Shown: positions 43,501 through 54,163, counted from the stretch's first letter. The stretch: 64,000 nt of DNA from Streptomyces sp. DH12 (GCF_020873895.1 NZ_JAHWGT010000017.1:62001-126000); one strand, 5' to 3'. Notes: a model not told the origin generated them from the sequence alone. Translations and numbers: made by a program.

Positions 43501-44001
43501 ATGTCGGAGCGCAGACCGTACCGGGTGGGGTACGCACCGGGGGCCTACGACCTGTTCCACATAGGCCACTTGAACATCCTTCGCCACGCCAGGCAGCACT
43601 GCGACTACCTGGTGGCCGGAGTGGTGTCGGACGAGATGGCCGAGCGGGCCAAGGGCCACCGGCCGGTCATCCCGCTCATCGAGCGGCTGGAGATCGTCCG
43701 CAACATCAAGTACGTCGACGCGGCGTTCGTCGAGACGGTCCCGGACAAGCTGGAGACCTGGAAGCAGGTCCGGTTCGACGTCCTGTTCAAGGGGGACGAC
43801 TGGCGCGGCACCCCCCGGGGCGAACGCCTGGAGCGGGACTTCGCCACCGTCGGCGTGGACGTCGTGTACTTCCCGTACACCGTCCACACCTCCAGCACCC
43901 AGCTGCGCCGCGCGCTGGACGCGCTGACCCGCCAGGGGCCGCCGCAGGACCGGGCGGCGGCCGAGGGCGTCAGCGTGCCGGAGACGGCTCCGCGCCGGTG
44001 A
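43501..44001 (+). CDS. TagD-like nucleotidyltransferase (glycerol-3-phosphate cytidylyltransferase family)
   Basis: A 166-residue cytidylyltransferase-like protein. The HxGH motif is H20-I-G-H23 in YDLFHIGHLNILRHAR, with VSDEMAERAKG and the LFKGDDWRGTP segment of the family and the C-terminal TSSTQLRR equivalent of ISTT. Relatives form CDP-glycerol or CDP-polyols for teichoic acids. Start fixed at the ATG at 43501 with GAGGGGGG upstream. The adjacent convergent gene is a CDP-alcohol phosphotransferase, the enzyme expected to use such a product. Confidence 0.88.
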   Translation: MSERRPYRVGYAPGAYDLFHIGHLNILRHARQHCDYLVAGVVSDEMAERAKGHRPVIPLIERLEIVRNIKYVDAAFVETVPDKLETWKQVRFDVLFKGDDWRGTPRGERLERDFATVGVDVVYFPYTVHTSSTQLRRALDALTRQGPPQDRAAAEGVSVPETAPRR

Positions 44002-44770
44002 CCGGCTGGGCGGCCGGCCGGTCGAGCTCGCGGAACCACTTGGCGAGGAACAGCGGCAGGTAGAGGACGGCGGCGGCGCCGAGCAGCCCGTACCCCCACA
44101 GGAACAGCGGCCCGCCGCCCAGCAGCAGGAACACCAGGCAGAAGACCCCGTGGTCGACCGGGAGCAGCGCCACCGCCCGCAGGGTGGAGGGCGCCGGCGC
44201 CGGACCGCCCGGGGCCGCCTTCCGCTTGAGCTGCTCGGTGAGCAGCCCGCCGAAGAACGTCACGGTGGACGCGGTGAGGAAGACCAGCGGCACCAGCAGC
44301 ACGACGTCCGCGCCCGTGCCGAAGTGCCCGGGGTGCCGGAAGAACGCGACGAGGACCGCGGTGTGCAGCGCGGTCGTCTTCGCGCAGTCCACGACGTGGT
44401 CGAGCCACTCGCCCGCTGGGCTGCCGCCGCCGCGCAGCCGCGCGAGCTGGCCGTCGGCGGAGTCGAAGGCGAAGCCCACGGCGAGCGCCAGCCACACCAG
44501 CGCGCCCGTCCACCACGTGGGCGGGGCCACGGCCACGGCGGCGACCCCGGCGAAGCTGAACGCCGCGCTGACAAGCGTGACCTGGTTGGGCGTGAGGCCG
44601 GCGACGTACGAGCCGGCCGCGAGGAACCGGCCCGTGGGCCGGTTGACGAACCGGGAGTACAGGGACACCCCCTTGGCCGTCTTCTGCGCGCCGCCGAGCC
44701 GCGCCAGCGCCTGGCCCCACGACATCCGCGCCGCCACCGCGGCCGTACCGCCCGTCGTCCCCGCCACCAT
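43970..44770 (-). CDS. CDP-alcohol phosphotransferase family membrane protein
   Basis: A 266-residue membrane enzyme. The complete signature DxxDGxxAR(x8)GxxxDxxxD is present: D103, D106-G107, A110-R111, G120, D124 and D128. About six hydrophobic helices. It would transfer a phospho-alcohol from CDP-alcohol to a lipid or saccharide acceptor. It converges with and overlaps the cytidylyltransferase gene by 32 bases. Pairing with a TagD-like enzyme inside a glycan cluster suggests phosphodiester decoration of the polymer and not bulk phospholipid synthesis. Confidence 0.9.
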   Translation of the reverse strand: MVAGTTGGTAAVAARMSWGQALARLGGAQKTAKGVSLYSRFVNRPTGRFLAAGSYVAGLTPNQVTLVSAAFSFAGVAAVAVAPPTWWTGALVWLALAVGFAFDSADGQLARLRGGGSPAGEWLDHVVDCAKTTALHTAVLVAFFRHPGHFGTGADVVLLVPLVFLTASTVTFFGGLLTEQLKRKAAPGGPAPAPSTLRAVALLPVDHGVFCLVFLLLGGGPLFLWGYGLLGAAAVLYLPLFLAKWFRELDRPAAQPVTGAEPSPAR

Positions 44771-44902
44771 CCCGCCCCCTGTGCCACTCCGCCTGCCGGA
44801 GCGTTCATGATGACAGCCCCGCCCACGGCGCGGGGACGGACGCGGAGGCCGGCCCGCGCGGGCCGGGGGTCAGCCCGCGCGGGCCAGGCGGATCGGCAGG
44901 GG

Positions 44903-45997
44903 TCAGCGGGCGGACGCCGGGGAGCGCCGCGCCGACGCCGGCACCGGGTCGTCCTCCCGCAGGGCCCGCCACAACTCGTCCGCCTGCGGCTGCGCCGGCA
45001 CCACGCGGTTGGGGTCCGCCCGGTCGTACGCGACGGGCAGCATCACCGTGTCCATCGACGCCGGGTCGATGCCCCGCATGCTCCGACCGAACTCGACGAG
45101 CGCGGGGAGCGACGCCAGTTCGGAGTCGGTCGTCAGCGACCCGGTCAGCGACTGGGCGATCCGGAACGACTTCGCCGGGCTGCCGAGCAGGTCCTGCCGC
45201 TGCACCTCGCGCAGCAGCGACGTGAGGAACTGCTGCTGGAGCCCTATGCGCCCCAGGTCGCTCCCGTCGCGGTAGCCGTAGCGGGTACGGACGAACTTCA
45301 GCGACTCGGTGCCGTCCAACCGGTGCGTGCCGGGCTCCAGGGCGAAGCCGCCCTTGGTGTCGCGGATCGGCTCCCGCACCTCGACGGTCACCCCGCCCAG
45401 CTCGTCGACGAGCTCCTTGAAGCCCGCGAAGTCGATCTCCATGAGGTGGTCGATGCGGACACCGGACATCTTCTCCACCGTCTTCACCACGCAGGCCGGG
45501 CCGCCCGTCGTGTAGACGGAGTTGAACATGACGCGGGACGCCGGCCCGCTCTCGCCGCCGCCGGGCCGGGGGCAGGCGGGGCGGTCCACCAGGGTGTCGC
45601 GGGGGATGCTCACCGCGACCGCGTCCGCCCGGTTCGCCGACACGTGCACCACCAGCGCGGTGTCGGAGCGGGCGCCGCCCACGTCACCGGCGTCGAGCGC
45701 GGCGTTCTCACCGGCCCGCGAGTCCGACCCCAGCACCAGCAGGTTGGTCGCGCCGAGCGCGCCGGGCGCCTTCTGCGGCCGGTCGTCGCCCAGGGCGCGG
45801 CCGATGTCCACGCCTGTGAGGCCGCCGTCGAGGCTCCGGTACGCCCACCAGCCGGCCGCGGCCGCGCCCAGCAGGACGACGGCGCACCCGGCGCCCGCGA
45901 GGCGCCACCCGCGCCGCCGCCGACCGGCCCGGCGCCCGGGCGCCGGCGGCGGGCCGGAGCCCTCCGCCCCGTCGACCGTCTCGTTGGTGTCCGGCAT
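44903..45997 (-). CDS. LytR-CpsA-Psr (LCP) family glycopolymer ligase
   Basis: A 364-residue LCP protein with one membrane segment (about 32-53). The LCP domain has LLVLGSDSRAG, ARSDTALVVHV, VSIPRDTLV and the RIDHLMEIDFAGFKELVDELGGV and FVRTRYGYRDGSDLGRIGLQQQF blocks that carry the catalytic Arg and Asp residues. LCP enzymes transfer lipid-linked glycopolymers to peptidoglycan outside the membrane. ATG at 45997 follows GGGGGGCC, the same leader as the glycosyltransferase at 43365. It closes the glycan region. Confidence 0.93.
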   Translation of the reverse strand: MPDTNETVDGAEGSGPPPAPGRRAGRRRRGWRLAGAGCAVVLLGAAAAGWWAYRSLDGGLTGVDIGRALGDDRPQKAPGALGATNLLVLGSDSRAGENAALDAGDVGGARSDTALVVHVSANRADAVAVSIPRDTLVDRPACPRPGGGESGPASRVMFNSVYTTGGPACVVKTVEKMSGVRIDHLMEIDFAGFKELVDELGGVTVEVREPIRDTKGGFALEPGTHRLDGTESLKFVRTRYGYRDGSDLGRIGLQQQFLTSLLREVQRQDLLGSPAKSFRIAQSLTGSLTTDSELASLPALVEFGRSMRGIDPASMDTVMLPVAYDRADPNRVVPAQPQADELWRALREDDPVPASARRSPASAR

Positions 45998-46132
45998 CGA
46001 TGGCCCCCCTGCTCGCTGTGCTGACGCGCCGGCCCGCCCACGCGTACGGCCCCCCCCGGGCCCGACCGGTCGGTGAACTATAAACGTCCCCCCGCGGCAC
46101 GGGGAGGCCCGAGCACCCGGCACCGCACGCGA

Positions 46133-46167
46133 GAGGGGCGCCGCACCGGACCGGTGCGGCGCCCCTC
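46133..46167 (-). terminator. Terminator of the peptide transporter gene
   Basis: A 17-bp inverted repeat (46133-46149 with 46151-46167, arm GAGGGGCGCCGCACCGG) with minimal loop, 25 bases past the stop of the transporter gene. It also separates it from the LCP promoter. Confidence 0.82.
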
Positions 46168-46191
46168 GTCGGGTGCGGGGGAGCGGGTGCG

Positions 46192-47712
<1,521 letters not shown>

Positions 47713-47879
47713 GGTCGATCCTTGTTCGTTCGGGACGCTCGTCGCTTTGTGGGCGACCCGCGCCCGCTCCGGGGCGGCCGGCACCGGCACGGTCGCAGCC
47801 GTGCCGGGATCCACACCCCGCCGCGTCATCGCGCGGAGGAGCCCGGCCAACAGGTCATTCCTACGCCGAGCAGAAAAGA

Positions 47880-47917
47880 GACCTTTGGTGCGTCAACGAG
47901 TGATGCCGCCAAAGGTC
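47880..47917 (-). promoter_or_regulatory. Possible transcription attenuator in transporter leader
   Basis: GACCTTTGG (47880-47888) and CCAAAGGTC (47909-47917) form a 9-bp stem with a 20-base loop. Read on the minus strand, toward the peptide transporter, the stem is followed by TCTTTTCTG, a U-rich tail. About 165 bases before the start codon, this could act as an attenuator or as an operator palindrome. Confidence 0.45.
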
Positions 47918-48112
47918 CCCGATTGCCTACTACAAGCGTCTCGCCACCATACGCCACGACACTGCGGCATATGGAAGGACTTGAGACATGGATCACAGGT
48001 GGCGGTGGAACCGCGTACCCAGTTTCTAAGGTCATTTCCAGGATGTCATCGATGACACCCAGGTATGGACGATCTTGACGCGATCTCTCCACGACCCGCA
48101 CGCCCCGCGGAC

Positions 48113-48124
48113 TACCATCACCCC
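48113..48124 (+). promoter_or_regulatory. -10 box for a leaderless response-regulator mRNA
   Basis: TACCAT (48113-48118) is followed by six bases and then the ATG at 48125. There is no Shine-Dalgarno sequence, so transcription probably starts at the A of the start codon. A matching -35 at standard spacing is not evident. Confidence 0.5.
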
Positions 48125-48805
48125 ATGACGCGTGTACTGCTCGCCGAGGACGACGCATCGATCTCGGAACCGCTGGCCCGCGCGCTGCGGCGCGAGGGGT
48201 ACGAGGTCGAGGTGCGCGAGGACGGCCCCAGCGCGCTCGACACCGGACTGAAGGGCGCCGTCGACCTCGTCGTGCTCGACCTGGGCCTGCCCGGCATGGA
48301 CGGGCTGGAGGTCGCCCGCCGGCTCCGCTCCGAGGGCCACACCGTCCCGATCCTCGTCCTGACGGCCCGCGCCGACGAGGTCGACACGGTCGTCGGCCTC
48401 GACGCCGGCGCCGACGACTACGTCACCAAGCCGTTCCGCCTCGCCGAGCTGCTCGCCCGCGTCCGCGCCCTGCTGCGGCGCGGCGCCACCGAGCCCGCCC
48501 CGCAGCCGCCGTCCACGCACGGCGTGCGCATCGACGTCGAGTCGCACCGCGCCTGGATGGGCGACGAGGAGCTCCAGCTCACCGCGAAGGAGTTCGACCT
48601 GCTGCGGGTCCTGGTCCGCGACGCCGGCCGGGTCGTCACCCGCGACCAGCTGATGCGCGAGGTCTGGGACACCACCTGGTGGTCGTCCACCAAGACCCTC
48701 GACATGCACATCTCGTGGCTCCGCAAGAAGCTCGGCGACGACGCGGCGAACCCCCGGTACATCGCGACCGTCCGCGGCGTCGGCTTCCGCTTCGAGAAGA
48801 GCTGA
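48125..48805 (+). CDS. OmpR/PhoB-family response regulator
   Basis: A 226-residue response regulator. Receiver: acidic pair E8-D9-D10, phosphoacceptor D52 in VVLDLGLPGMDG, T80 and K102 in DYVTKPF. Winged-helix DNA-binding domain about 130-222 with the LTAKEFDLLRVL and KTLDMHISWLRKKLG segments. A sensor kinase follows after 13 bases, so they form a two-component pair. Translation is probably leaderless. Target genes unknown; the divergent peptide transporter is an obvious candidate. Confidence 0.95.
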   Translation: MTRVLLAEDDASISEPLARALRREGYEVEVREDGPSALDTGLKGAVDLVVLDLGLPGMDGLEVARRLRSEGHTVPILVLTARADEVDTVVGLDAGADDYVTKPFRLAELLARVRALLRRGATEPAPQPPSTHGVRIDVESHRAWMGDEELQLTAKEFDLLRVLVRDAGRVVTRDQLMREVWDTTWWSSTKTLDMHISWLRKKLGDDAANPRYIATVRGVGFRFEKS

Positions 48806-48818
48806 GGCGGACCTCTCC

Positions 48819-50090
48819 GTGCGCCGCCGCCTGATCAGCTCCACGCTCGCCGTGGTCCTGGTCGTCATCTCCGTCTTCGGGGTCTCCCTCGTCATCGTCG
48901 AGACCCGCACCATCACGAGCAGCGCGCAGGAGAGCGTCGAGCTGGAGGCGATGCGGCTCGCCGGGATCGTCGACGGCCGCCTCATCGGCGGCGAGCCCGT
49001 CGACCCCGGCATCCTCTCCGACCACGGCGGCGCCGACCGGTACGCCCGCATCGAGATCCCCGGCCGCCCGCCCGTCGAGGTGGGCACCCGCCCCGAGGGC
49101 GGCGTCATCCGCGGCACCGCCGTCGGCGAGCGCGGCGAACGGGTCGTCGTCGAGGAGTCCCGCTCGTCGGTGACCCGCGAGGTCGGCCGTACGCTCCTGA
49201 TCATCGGCGCGGTCGCGCTGCTCGCGGTCGTCGCCGCCGTCCTGCTCGCCCTGCGCCAGGCCAACCGGCTGGCGTCGCCCCTCACCGACCTCGCCGAGAC
49301 CGCCGAACGGCTCGGCTCCGGCGACCCCAGGCCGCGCCACCGGCGGTACGGGGTGCCCGAACTGGACCGGGTCGCCGACGTCCTCGACGCCTCCGCCGAA
49401 CGCATCGCCCGGATGCTCACCGCCGAGCGCCGGCTCGCCGCCGACGCCTCCCACCAGCTGCGCACCCCGCTGACCGCGCTGTCGATGCGGCTGGAGGAGA
49501 TCTCCGAAACCGACGACCTGGAGACGGTCCGCGAGGAGGCGACGATCGCGCTCGCCCAGGTGGAGCGGCTCACCGACGTCGTCCAGCGGCTCCTGACCAA
49601 CGCGCGCGACCCGCGCACGGGCTCCGCGGTCGGCTTCGACCTCGACGAGGTCGTCAAGCAGCAGATCGAGGAGTGGCGGCCCGCGTACCGCAGCGCCGGC
49701 CGGGCCATCGTCCGCTCCGGCCGCACCGGCATGCGCGCCGTCGGCACCCCCGGCGCCGTCGCCCAGGTGCTGGCCGCGCTGATCGAGAACTCGCTCATGC
49801 ACGGCGGCGGCACGGTCGCCCTGCGCACCCGCGTCACCGGCAACCAGGCCGTCGTCGAGGTCACCGACGAGGGGCCCGGCGTCCCCGCCGACCTCGGCGC
49901 GCGGATCTTCGAGCGGACCATCAGCGGCCGCAACTCCACCGGCATCGGCCTGGCCGTCGCCCGCGACCTCGCCGAGGCGGACGGCGGACGGCTGGAACTG
50001 GTCCAGCTCAAGCCGGCCGTCTTCGCCCTCTTCCTGAGCCGCGAGTCACGCCGCCGCGACGAGGAGGCCCCGCAGCGGCCCATCCGCTAG
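48819..50090 (+). CDS. Sensor histidine kinase
   Basis: A 423-residue membrane kinase. Two membrane segments (about 6-28 and 125-147) flank a short extracytoplasmic sensor of about 95 residues. HAMP (about 148-200) precedes the H-box ASHQLRTPLTALSMRLEE (H212), and the GHKL domain has N-box ENSLMHGGG, G1 DEGPGVP and G2 STGIGLAVARDLAE. GTG start at 48819, 13 bases after the response regulator, with a weak ribosome site, implying coupling. The signal is unknown. Confidence 0.95.
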   Translation: MRRRLISSTLAVVLVVISVFGVSLVIVETRTITSSAQESVELEAMRLAGIVDGRLIGGEPVDPGILSDHGGADRYARIEIPGRPPVEVGTRPEGGVIRGTAVGERGERVVVEESRSSVTREVGRTLLIIGAVALLAVVAAVLLALRQANRLASPLTDLAETAERLGSGDPRPRHRRYGVPELDRVADVLDASAERIARMLTAERRLAADASHQLRTPLTALSMRLEEISETDDLETVREEATIALAQVERLTDVVQRLLTNARDPRTGSAVGFDLDEVVKQQIEEWRPAYRSAGRAIVRSGRTGMRAVGTPGAVAQVLAALIENSLMHGGGTVALRTRVTGNQAVVEVTDEGPGVPADLGARIFERTISGRNSTGIGLAVARDLAEADGGRLELVQLKPAVFALFLSRESRRRDEEAPQRPIR

Positions 50091-50277
50091 GCCGCGGGGC
50101 CGCGGGGCCGCGCCGGGCGCGGGCGGGCGCGACTGGGCGTCGTCGTGCCGGGCGCGGCGGGAGCCGTCGTGCCGGGGCGGTGGGCGCTGGGCCCGGGGGC
50201 GGTGGGAGCGGGGCGGCGGGCGCGGGCCGGTGGTGCGCCGGGCGCGACCCCCGCCGTCGGGACCGGCGCCGCGGGCG

Positions 50278-50832
50278 TCAGGGGAGGCGCGGGCCCACCG
50301 GGGCCGGGGACTCCTCCGGCCGCCGCTGCTCCAGGATCGCCGGGCCCGCCGTGGCGGCCCCGGCCTCCCCGTCCTCCGCACCGGCCCCCGCCTGAGCGCC
50401 CGGGACCGCCCGGAACACCCACGTGCGGTAGGACCAGAACCGGAACAGCGTCCCTATGCCGATCCCGATGAACTTGAAGACGTTGTTCTGCAGCGGGCTG
50501 TCCCACCCGAAACCGTAGGTCGCGGCGTACAGGATCCCGTTCTCGATCACCATTCCGGCGGCGCTGAACGCGAAGAACAACGACGCCTCACGCGTCCGCC
50601 GCGTCTTGTCCCGGTCCCGATAGGTGAAGTGGCGGAAACCGACGTAGTTGCAGGCGATGGCGATGACCGTGGCCAGCAGGCTGGCCCGGACGACGGGCAG
50701 GTCGGTGGTCTGGCGCAGCACGTTGAAGGCGGCCATGTTCACCAGGAAACCGATGCCGCCGACGACACCGAATTTCGCTATCTCACGGACGAGCTGTTCC
50801 AGCCGCACCCGAAGGGCGCTCTGCGCACTCAT
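50278..50832 (-). CDS. GtrA-family membrane protein
   Basis: A 184-residue GtrA/DPMS-like protein with four hydrophobic helices: the family start EIAKFGVVGGIGFLVNMAAFNVLR, CNYVGFRHFTYRD in the second helix, and NVFKFIGIGIGTLFRFWSYRTWVF at the end. GtrA proteins help translocate polyprenyl-phosphate-linked sugars. The last about 40 residues are a hydrophilic Ala/Glu/Pro tail not found in short relatives. Its role probably connects to the glycan genes at 28-46 kb. Confidence 0.9.
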   Translation of the reverse strand: MSAQSALRVRLEQLVREIAKFGVVGGIGFLVNMAAFNVLRQTTDLPVVRASLLATVIAIACNYVGFRHFTYRDRDKTRRTREASLFFAFSAAGMVIENGILYAATYGFGWDSPLQNNVFKFIGIGIGTLFRFWSYRTWVFRAVPGAQAGAGAEDGEAGAATAGPAILEQRRPEESPAPVGPRLP

Positions 50833-50970
50833 AATGATCTTTCAATCCCGTCCGCCGGTCGCATGCGTCAACCCGGTCATGCTAACCATCACCCGCCCGG
50901 CCACGCGCGGACGCGGACGCCGCGCGGCCGCCCGCGCCGCCCACCGTGCCGGGTCCCGGTGGCCGGCGGA

Positions 50971-50982
50971 TACCCTGGGAGG
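50971..50982 (+). promoter_or_regulatory. -10 box for a probably leaderless purK mRNA
   Basis: TACCCT (50971-50976) precedes the purK GTG at 50983 by six bases. The intervening GGGAGG overlaps the start too closely to serve as a normal Shine-Dalgarno site, so a leaderless message is the better reading. Confidence 0.45.
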
Positions 50983-52134
50983 GTGACGTTCCCGGTAGTC
51001 GGCATGGTCGGCGGCGGCCAGCTCGCCCGTATGACCCACGAGGCGGGCATCCCCCTCGGCATCAGATTCAGGCTTCTCAGTGACACTCCCCAGGACTCGG
51101 CGGCACAGGTCGTGAGCGACGTCGTCATCGGCGACTACCGCGACCTGGACACGCTGCGCGCGTTCGCGCGCGGATGTGACGTGATCACCTTCGACCACGA
51201 GCACGTGCCCACCGAGCACCTGCGGGCCCTGGAGGCGGACGGCATCCCCGTCCGCCCGGGGCCCGACGCGCTGGTGCACGCCCAGGACAAGGGCGTGATG
51301 CGGGCGAAGCTCGACGCGATCGGCGCGCCCTGCCCGCGCCACCGCATCGTCGCGGACCCGGCCGACGCGGCGGCGTTCGCGGCGGAGGGCGGCGGGGAGG
51401 GCGACGGCTTCCCGATCATCCTCAAGACGGTCCGCGGCGGGTACGACGGCAAGGGCGTGTGGTTCGTCCGCTCGCGGGACGAGGCGCGCGACGCGTTCCT
51501 CGCCGGCGTGCCGGTCCTCGCCGAGGAGAAGGTCGACTTCGTCCGCGAGCTCGCGGCGAACGTCGTCCGCTCCCCGCACGGCCAGGCCGTGGCGTACCCC
51601 GTCGTGGAGTCCCGGCAGGTCGACGGCGTCTGCGACACGGTGATCGCGCCCGCGCCCGACCTCTCCGCCGAGCTGGCCGGCCAGGCCCAGGAGCTCGCGC
51701 TGCGCATCGCCCGCGAGCTGGACGTCGTCGGCCACCTCGCCGTCGAGCTGTTCGAGACCCGCGACGGCCGCATCCTCGTCAACGAGCTCGCCATGCGCCC
51801 GCACAACTCCGGCCACTGGACCCAGGACGGCGCGGTCACCTCCCAGTTCGCCAACCACCTGCGGGCCGTCCTCGACCTGCCCCTCGGCGACCCGCGCCCC
51901 CGCGCGCGGTGGACGGTCATGGCGAACGTCCTCGGCGGCGACTACCCGGACATGTACCAGGCGTACCTGCACTGCATGGCCAGGGACCCGCAGCTGAAGA
52001 TCCACATGTACGGCAAGGACGTGAAGCCCGGCCGCAAGGTGGGCCACGTCAACACCCACGGCGACGACCTGGACGACGTGCTGGAGCGCGCCGCCCACGC
52101 CGCCGGCTACCTGCGAGGAACGATCGTTGAGTAA
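50983..52134 (+). CDS. purK: 5-(carboxyamino)imidazole ribonucleotide synthase
   Basis: A 383-residue ATP-grasp enzyme converting AIR, bicarbonate and ATP to N5-CAIR in purine synthesis. [17 protein letters not shown] at the N-terminus, the ATP-grasp [18 protein letters not shown], and [22 protein letters not shown] near the C-terminal third are diagnostic. purE follows with an 8-base overlap. The GTG at 50983 is chosen for its -10-like TACCCT; an ATG at 51004 would remove seven residues. Cytoplasmic. Confidence 0.96.
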   Translation: MTFPVVGMVGGGQLARMTHEAGIPLGIRFRLLSDTPQDSAAQVVSDVVIGDYRDLDTLRAFARGCDVITFDHEHVPTEHLRALEADGIPVRPGPDALVHAQDKGVMRAKLDAIGAPCPRHRIVADPADAAAFAAEGGGEGDGFPIILKTVRGGYDGKGVWFVRSRDEARDAFLAGVPVLAEEKVDFVRELAANVVRSPHGQAVAYPVVESRQVDGVCDTVIAPAPDLSAELAGQAQELALRIARELDVVGHLAVELFETRDGRILVNELAMRPHNSGHWTQDGAVTSQFANHLRAVLDLPLGDPRPRARWTVMANVLGGDYPDMYQAYLHCMARDPQLKIHMYGKDVKPGRKVGHVNTHGDDLDDVLERAAHAAGYLRGTIVE

Positions 52135-52660
52135 CGCACCCGGGCCGCTGGTGGGCATCGTCATGGGCTCGGACTCCGACTGGCCCGTCATGGAGGCCGC
52201 CGCTCAGGCGCTCGACGAGTTCGAGGTCCCCTACGAGGTCGACGTCGTCTCCGCGCACCGCATGCCGCGCGAGATGGTCGCCTACGGCGAGGGCGCCGCC
52301 GACCGCGGTCTGAAGGCGGTCATCGCGGGAGCCGGCGGCGCCGCGCACCTGCCGGGCATGCTCGCCTCCGTCACGCCGCTGCCGGTGATCGGCGTGCCGG
52401 TGCCGCTGAAGTACCTCGACGGCATGGACTCGCTCCTGTCGATCGTGCAGATGCCGGCCGGCGTCCCCGTCGCCACGGTCTCCGTGGCCGGCGCGCGCAA
52501 CGCCGGACTGCTCGCGGTGCGGATGCTCGCCGCGCACGACCCGGACCTGCTGGCCCGGATGAAGGAGTTCCAGCAGGTCCTGAACGACCAGGCGACGGAG
52601 AAGGGCAGGCGGCTGCGGTCGAAGGTCGAGGGCTCCGCGTCCTTCGGCTTCGCCCGGTGA
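52127..52660 (+). CDS. purE: N5-CAIR mutase
   Basis: A 177-residue PurE, converting N5-CAIR to CAIR, the step after PurK. The P-loop-like GSDSDWPVM, the catalytic SAHRMP and [11 protein letters not shown] segments are present. The start is a TTG at 52127 with GAGGAA six bases upstream, overlapping purK by eight bases, which favours coupled translation. The C-terminal about 15 residues extend past the common core. A dipeptidase gene overlaps its stop. Confidence 0.96.
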   Translation: MSNAPGPLVGIVMGSDSDWPVMEAAAQALDEFEVPYEVDVVSAHRMPREMVAYGEGAADRGLKAVIAGAGGAAHLPGMLASVTPLPVIGVPVPLKYLDGMDSLLSIVQMPAGVPVATVSVAGARNAGLLAVRMLAAHDPDLLARMKEFQQVLNDQATEKGRRLRSKVEGSASFGFAR

Positions 52661-53853
52661 GCGCCGCCGCCCGCCTGCTCGGCGAGGCCCTCGACCTCCT
52701 CGCCGAGCACCCCGTCGTCGACGGCCACAACGACCTGCCGTGGGCGCTGCGCGAGAAGGCCGGCTACGACCTGGACCGGCTCGACGTCGCCGCCGACCAG
52801 CGCGGCCGGCTCCACACCGACCTGCCGCGGCTGCGCGCGGGCCGGGTGGGCGCCCAGTTCTGGTCGGTGTACGTACGCAGCGACATGGCCGGCGACGACG
52901 CGGTCAGCGCCACCCTGGAGCAGATCGACTGCGTCGACCGGCTGCTGGCCCGCCACCCGGCGGAGCTGGCGCCCGCGCTGACCGCGGACGACGTGGAGGC
53001 GGCCCGCGCCGAGGGCCGCATCGCGTCCCTCAAGGGCGCCGAGGGCGGGCACTCCATCAACAACTCCCTCGCCACCCTGCGCGCCCTGTACGCGCTCGGC
53101 GTGCGGTACATGACGCTCACGCACAACGACAACATCGCCTGGGCCGACTCGGCGACCGACGTCCCCGGCGTCGGCGGGCTGTCCGCGTTCGGCCGCGAGG
53201 TGGTGCGGGAGATGAACCGGCTGGGCATGCTCGTCGACCTCTCCCACGTCGCGGCGACGACGATGCGCGACGCCCTGGACACCACCGAGGCGCCGGTCGT
53301 CTTCTCCCACTCGTCGGCCCGCGAGGTCTGCGACCACCCGCGCAACGTCCCCGACGACGTGCTGGAGCGGCTGCCCGGCAACGGCGGCGTCGCCATGGCG
53401 ACGTTCGTACCGAAGTTCATCCTGCCCGCCGCGGTGGAGTGGACCGCCCGCGCCGACGAGAACCTGCGCGCGCACGGCTTCCACCACCTGGACACCACGC
53501 CGGAGGCGATGCGGCTGCACGCGGCCTTCGAGGAGGCGCACCCGCGCCCCGTGGCGACGGTCGCGACGGTCGCCGACCACCTGGACCACATGCGGGACGT
53601 CGCCGGCGTCGACCACGTCGGCATCGGCGGCGACTACGACGGCACGGCGTTCACCCCGTCGGGCCTCGACGACGTGTCGGGGTACCCGAACCTCGTCGCC
53701 GAGCTCCTCGCCCGCCGCTGGTCCCGCGCCGACGTGGCCAAGGTGACCTGGGGCAACGCCGTGCGGGTCCTGCGTGACGCGGAGGCGGTCGCCCGCGACG
53801 CGGCGTCCCGCCGGGGGCCCTCGACGGCGACCCTGGGCGAGCTGGACGGCTGA
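52657..53853 (+). CDS. Membrane dipeptidase (peptidase M19)
   Basis: A 398-residue Zn-dependent M19 dipeptidase. Metal ligands H24 and D26 in VDGHNDLPW, the bridging Glu in [10 protein letters not shown], the His in VDLSHVA and FSHSSAREV, and the [11 protein letters not shown] loop are all present. No signal peptide is visible, so it is probably cytoplasmic despite the family name. The GTG overlaps purE stop (GTGA). Hydrolysis of dipeptides with L,D or L,L configuration, perhaps from the nearby transporter, is likely. Confidence 0.92.
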   Translation: MSAAARLLGEALDLLAEHPVVDGHNDLPWALREKAGYDLDRLDVAADQRGRLHTDLPRLRAGRVGAQFWSVYVRSDMAGDDAVSATLEQIDCVDRLLARHPAELAPALTADDVEAARAEGRIASLKGAEGGHSINNSLATLRALYALGVRYMTLTHNDNIAWADSATDVPGVGGLSAFGREVVREMNRLGMLVDLSHVAATTMRDALDTTEAPVVFSHSSAREVCDHPRNVPDDVLERLPGNGGVAMATFVPKFILPAAVEWTARADENLRAHGFHHLDTTPEAMRLHAAFEEAHPRPVATVATVADHLDHMRDVAGVDHVGIGGDYDGTAFTPSGLDDVSGYPNLVAELLARRWSRADVAKVTWGNAVRVLRDAEAVARDAASRRGPSTATLGELDG

Positions 53854-54163
53854 GCGGCGGCCCCGTCGGGGGCGTGGCGGCGTCGGGCGGTGTGCCGGGG
53901 GCCGCGACGTGCGGCCGCGCCGCCGCGTCGGGCGCGCGGTGGCGCCGGGTGGGTGGCGGCCGTGTCGTGTGGCCGCGCCGCCGTGTCCGGGCGGGACGGT
54001 GGGTGGGGTCGGGGCCGCGGCGGGTCACCTCCTCGGGGCCGGCGGCCCTGGGTACCACGCGAGGGAACCCGGGCAACGCCGCCGGCCCCTGCGGGGGCGA
54101 CCCGCCACGGCCCCTCCCGACGCCGTCGGCCGGGTGACGGGTGTCGTCGGCTCCGGCCGGAGG
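53854..54163. other. Convergent intergenic region with very large stem-loop
   Basis: 310 bases of extremely G/C-rich sequence between the dipeptidase and UDP-glucose dehydrogenase genes. Its main content is the multi-armed inverted repeat at 54011-54114; the first about 150 bases show only low-complexity CCG/CGG-rich sequence and no credible gene. Confidence 0.6.
54011..54114. terminator. 104-bp nested inverted repeat, bidirectional terminator
   Basis: Outer arms 54011-54026 and 54099-54114 match in 15 of 16 positions. Middle arms 54035-54046 (GGGGCCGGCGGC) and 54078-54089 match in 12 of 12. Inner arms CCTGGGT (54047-54053) and ACCCGGG (54067-54073) pair with one G-U. The three nested stems make a structure of about 35 pairs. 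It lies between convergent genes and may terminate both. Confidence 0.75.

Larger units (their letters stand above)
47713..48124. other. Divergent regulatory region between transporter and response regulator
   Basis: About 410 bases without a gene. It contains the leader of the peptide transporter on the minus strand, a stem-loop at 47880-47917, an A/T-richer block at 47860-48060, a TTGACG at 48075-48080 and the -10-like TACCAT before the response regulator. The A/T content is clearly higher than in the flanking genes. Confidence 0.55.
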
